Part shown: one piece after another, positions 6,096 to 7,238 of the stretch
Layout of the letters: each line of letters begins with the position of its first letter
How positions within the stretch are numbered: the stretch's first letter is position 1
Assembly: GCA_002314725.1 (NCBI GenBank)
Contig: DCGV01000001.1
Span: 3,122-10,359 of the forward strand
Reading direction: 5' to 3'
Origin: Bacteroidales bacterium UBA1769
GTDB taxonomy: Bacteria > Bacteroidota > Bacteroidia > Bacteroidales > UBA932
Length of the DNA stretch: 7,238 nucleotides
Notes under the pieces: generated by a model
Seen by the model: only the letters and a program-made list of their open reading frames with translations
Databases searched by the model: none
Told to the model about the DNA's origin: nothing
Made by a program: the position numbers and the translations under genes

Positions 6096-6888
6096 CATTT
6101 TCCGCTTCAATAAATCCGTTATGACCGGTATTTTTCAATAAATGAAAACTGATTTTTGAAAAAGAAACCTTCATCTCGTCAAAAGTCTTTACCGGAATAA
6201 AGGGATCACTGTCTCCTCCAAAACATAATACAGGAATTTCAATATCTTTCAGATAAGAGGAAATGTCACTTCTGGAATGCATACCATTTATGAATCCTAT
6301 TATTCCTTCCGGATAATGAGTCTCACAGAGTTCTATGGTTTCCCTGATTTTATCGTCAAATTTTCTCAAATTATCCTGATGATACATACCCGGAATAGAT
6401 ATGGAAGCCAGTGTTTCCAATTTTCCGGAGCGTATGACGGAAATTTCCCTCTCAACATTTACAGGCTTGTCAGAAAAGTCGGAATAAGGGGTAATATTCA
6501 TCAAAATCAGCTTTTTGAACAATTCAGGGTACTTATGGGCACATATCAAGGCAATATATCCTCCCATTGAATGACCTGCAATATAAGCTTCACTTATACC
6601 AATCTTATCGAGGAGTGCTTTTACCACATCTGCACAGAACTCCATTGAATTTACAATATGACCTTTATCATCTGCAGGTGCTGAATCGGTAAGACCATGA
6701 CCAGGTAAATCCATAAGAATGACTCTGTATTTATCCTGTATCTTTTCAACGAATTGCTGCCAGATATACATAGTTTCGAGATAACCGTGAAGAAGTACCA
6801 AAACCTTCTTGTCGGCTGTAATCTCGGGCTTATCCTCAGAATCATACAAGTGAATTGTAATTCCGCCTGCTGTAGTGAAGTATTCCAT
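6061..6888 (-). CDS. Alpha/beta-fold hydrolase, substrate unknown
   Basis: The 275-residue product has the alpha/beta-hydrolase layout. It shows the oxyanion-hole LLHGYLET (32-39), DLPGHGLTD (60-68), and the nucleophile elbow AGHSMGG with Ser107 (104-110). The acid loop is FGGDSDPFIP with Asp228 the likely acid (Asp226 the alternative), and the catalytic His is His256 in NTGHNGF. There is no signal peptide, so it is probably cytoplasmic. The family covers esterases, lactonases, haloperoxidase-like and C-C bond hydrolases; nothing here picks one. I chose the ATG at 6888 (MEYFTTAGG). A frame open for 64 more codons upstream would run antisense through the start of ruvB and lacks family similarity. 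The gene is divergent from ruvB, with a 58-bp gap. Confidence 0.9.
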   Translation of the reverse strand: MEYFTTAGGITIHLYDSEDKPEITADKKVLVLLHGYLETMYIWQQFVEKIQDKYRVILMDLPGHGLTDSAPADDKGHIVNSMEFCADVVKALLDKIGISEAYIAGHSMGGYIALICAHKYPELFKKLILMNITPYSDFSDKPVNVEREISVIRSGKLETLASISIPGMYHQDNLRKFDDKIRETIELCETHYPEGIIGFINGMHSRSDISSYLKDIEIPVLCFGGDSDPFIPVKTFDEMKVSFSKISFHLLKNTGHNGFIEAENETVDKVCEFLG

Positions 6889-6914
6889 CTTTTCCGTTTG
6901 GTAAAAACTTATTG

Positions 6915-6922
6915 CAAAGTTA
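6915..6922 (-). promoter_or_regulatory. Bacteroidetes-type -7 element for the hydrolase gene
   Basis: The minus strand reads TAACTTTG followed by CAATA, an exact TAnnTTTG match, 27-34 bp upstream of the hydrolase ATG. The nine bases ATTGCAAAG around it recur in the peptidase promoter at 4651-4659. No clear -33 element is visible. On the plus strand I found no exact -7 match for ruvB; TATAATTT near 6923 is the nearest. Confidence 0.45.
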
Positions 6923-6946
6923 TATAATTTAACGAAATTTGCATTT

Positions 6947-7238
6947 ATGGAAGATACATTCAATCCCCGCGAGGAACTCTCCGTAAAGGAAAAGGATTTC
7001 GACGGAAAAATCCGTCCAAAGGAATTTTCGGAATTTGCAGGACAGGAGAAAATACTCGAAAACCTGAAGATTTTCGTCAAGGCGGCACAACTTCGTGGCG
7101 AAGCCTTGGATCACGTGCTTTTTCACGGCCCTCCCGGCTTGGGTAAGACCACACTGGCAAGTATTGTTGCCAATGAATTGGGTGTCAATATGAAAGTGAC
7201 CTCCGGACCGGTGCTTGACAAACCTGGTGACCTTGCAG
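6947..7238 (+). CDS. ruvB: Holliday-junction branch-migration ATPase RuvB (N-terminal part, cut by window edge)
   Basis: RuvB is the hexameric AAA+ motor that, with RuvA, drives branch migration of Holliday junctions during recombinational repair. Only the first 97 codons are in the window. They include the RuvB lead-in IRPKEFSEFAGQEKILENLKI (22-42), AAQLRGEALDHVLFHGPPGLGKTTL with the Walker A GPPGLGKT at 61-68, and SGPVLDKPGDLA (86-97), which are diagnostic of RuvB. The ATG at 6947 fits the family's usual short N-terminus. Codons such as CCC, CGC, GGC and CTC are used more here than in the adjoining hydrolase and hflX genes. There is no ruvA or ruvC next to it, and the rest of the gene is outside the window. 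Confidence 0.97.
   Translation, partial: MEDTFNPREELSVKEKDFDGKIRPKEFSEFAGQEKILENLKIFVKAAQLRGEALDHVLFHGPPGLGKTTLASIVANELGVNMKVTSGPVLDKPGDLA

Noticed and set aside
6889..7080. A 64-residue N-terminal extension of the alpha/beta hydrolase
   Set aside because: It would run antisense through the ruvB start and the shared promoter gap; the family fold begins at the Met encoded at 6888.
1..7238. CRISPR array, tRNA/rRNA genes, riboswitch, insertion sequence or phage genes
   Set aside because: I found no regularly spaced direct repeats, no cloverleaf, no transposase or integrase motifs; the genes are ordinary core or near-core chromosomal genes.

Overview
The window looks like a chromosomal housekeeping stretch from a member of the Bacteroidota, most likely order Bacteroidales. 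The evidence is the type of proteins encoded (a short TonB-type energy transducer, Bacteroidetes-style YbeY, HflX and RuvB), an A+T-rich background, weak Shine-Dalgarno sequences, and promoter-like -7 elements of the Bacteroidetes form TAnnTTTG in the divergent intergenic gaps. I cannot place it in a family or genus. No insertion sequence, phage, CRISPR, toxin or defence gene is visible.

Layout from left to right. Positions 1-401 hold no convincing gene. They contain a G+C-richer, 217-bp long inverted repeat (141-357) just downstream of mnmG. mnmG and ybeY form a minus-strand two-gene unit in which ybeY is upstream and overlaps the mnmG start by 8 bp. A tonB-like gene on the plus strand diverges from ybeY and converges on a minus-strand gene for an exported S58 (DmpA-like) peptidase. 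The terminator hairpin between these two is built partly from the peptidase's last codons. hflX diverges from the peptidase gene and converges on an alpha/beta hydrolase gene; the 218-bp gap between them has a terminator and an unusual cluster of DnaA-box-like 9-mers. The hydrolase gene diverges from ruvB, which runs off the right edge after 97 codons.

The genes have no single shared pathway. mnmG (tRNA wobble modification), ybeY (rRNA/ribosome maturation) and hflX (ribosome-associated GTPase) all serve translation. TonB energises outer-membrane uptake, the S58 peptidase probably acts beyond the inner membrane, the hydrolase is of unknown substrate, and RuvB is the Holliday-junction motor.

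The most interesting signals are non-coding. First, three 16-bp sites matching TGTTCnnCGnGGAAC (87, 669, 1570) resemble the ParB-binding parS palindrome. Second, the gap between the convergent hflX and hydrolase genes has repeated TTATCAACA/TTTTCAACA-type boxes, a tandem 9-bp repeat and an A+T-rich tract, as expected for a replication origin. Together they suggest that the window may lie at or near oriC. This is an inference from motifs only; no dnaA, parA or parB gene is in view.
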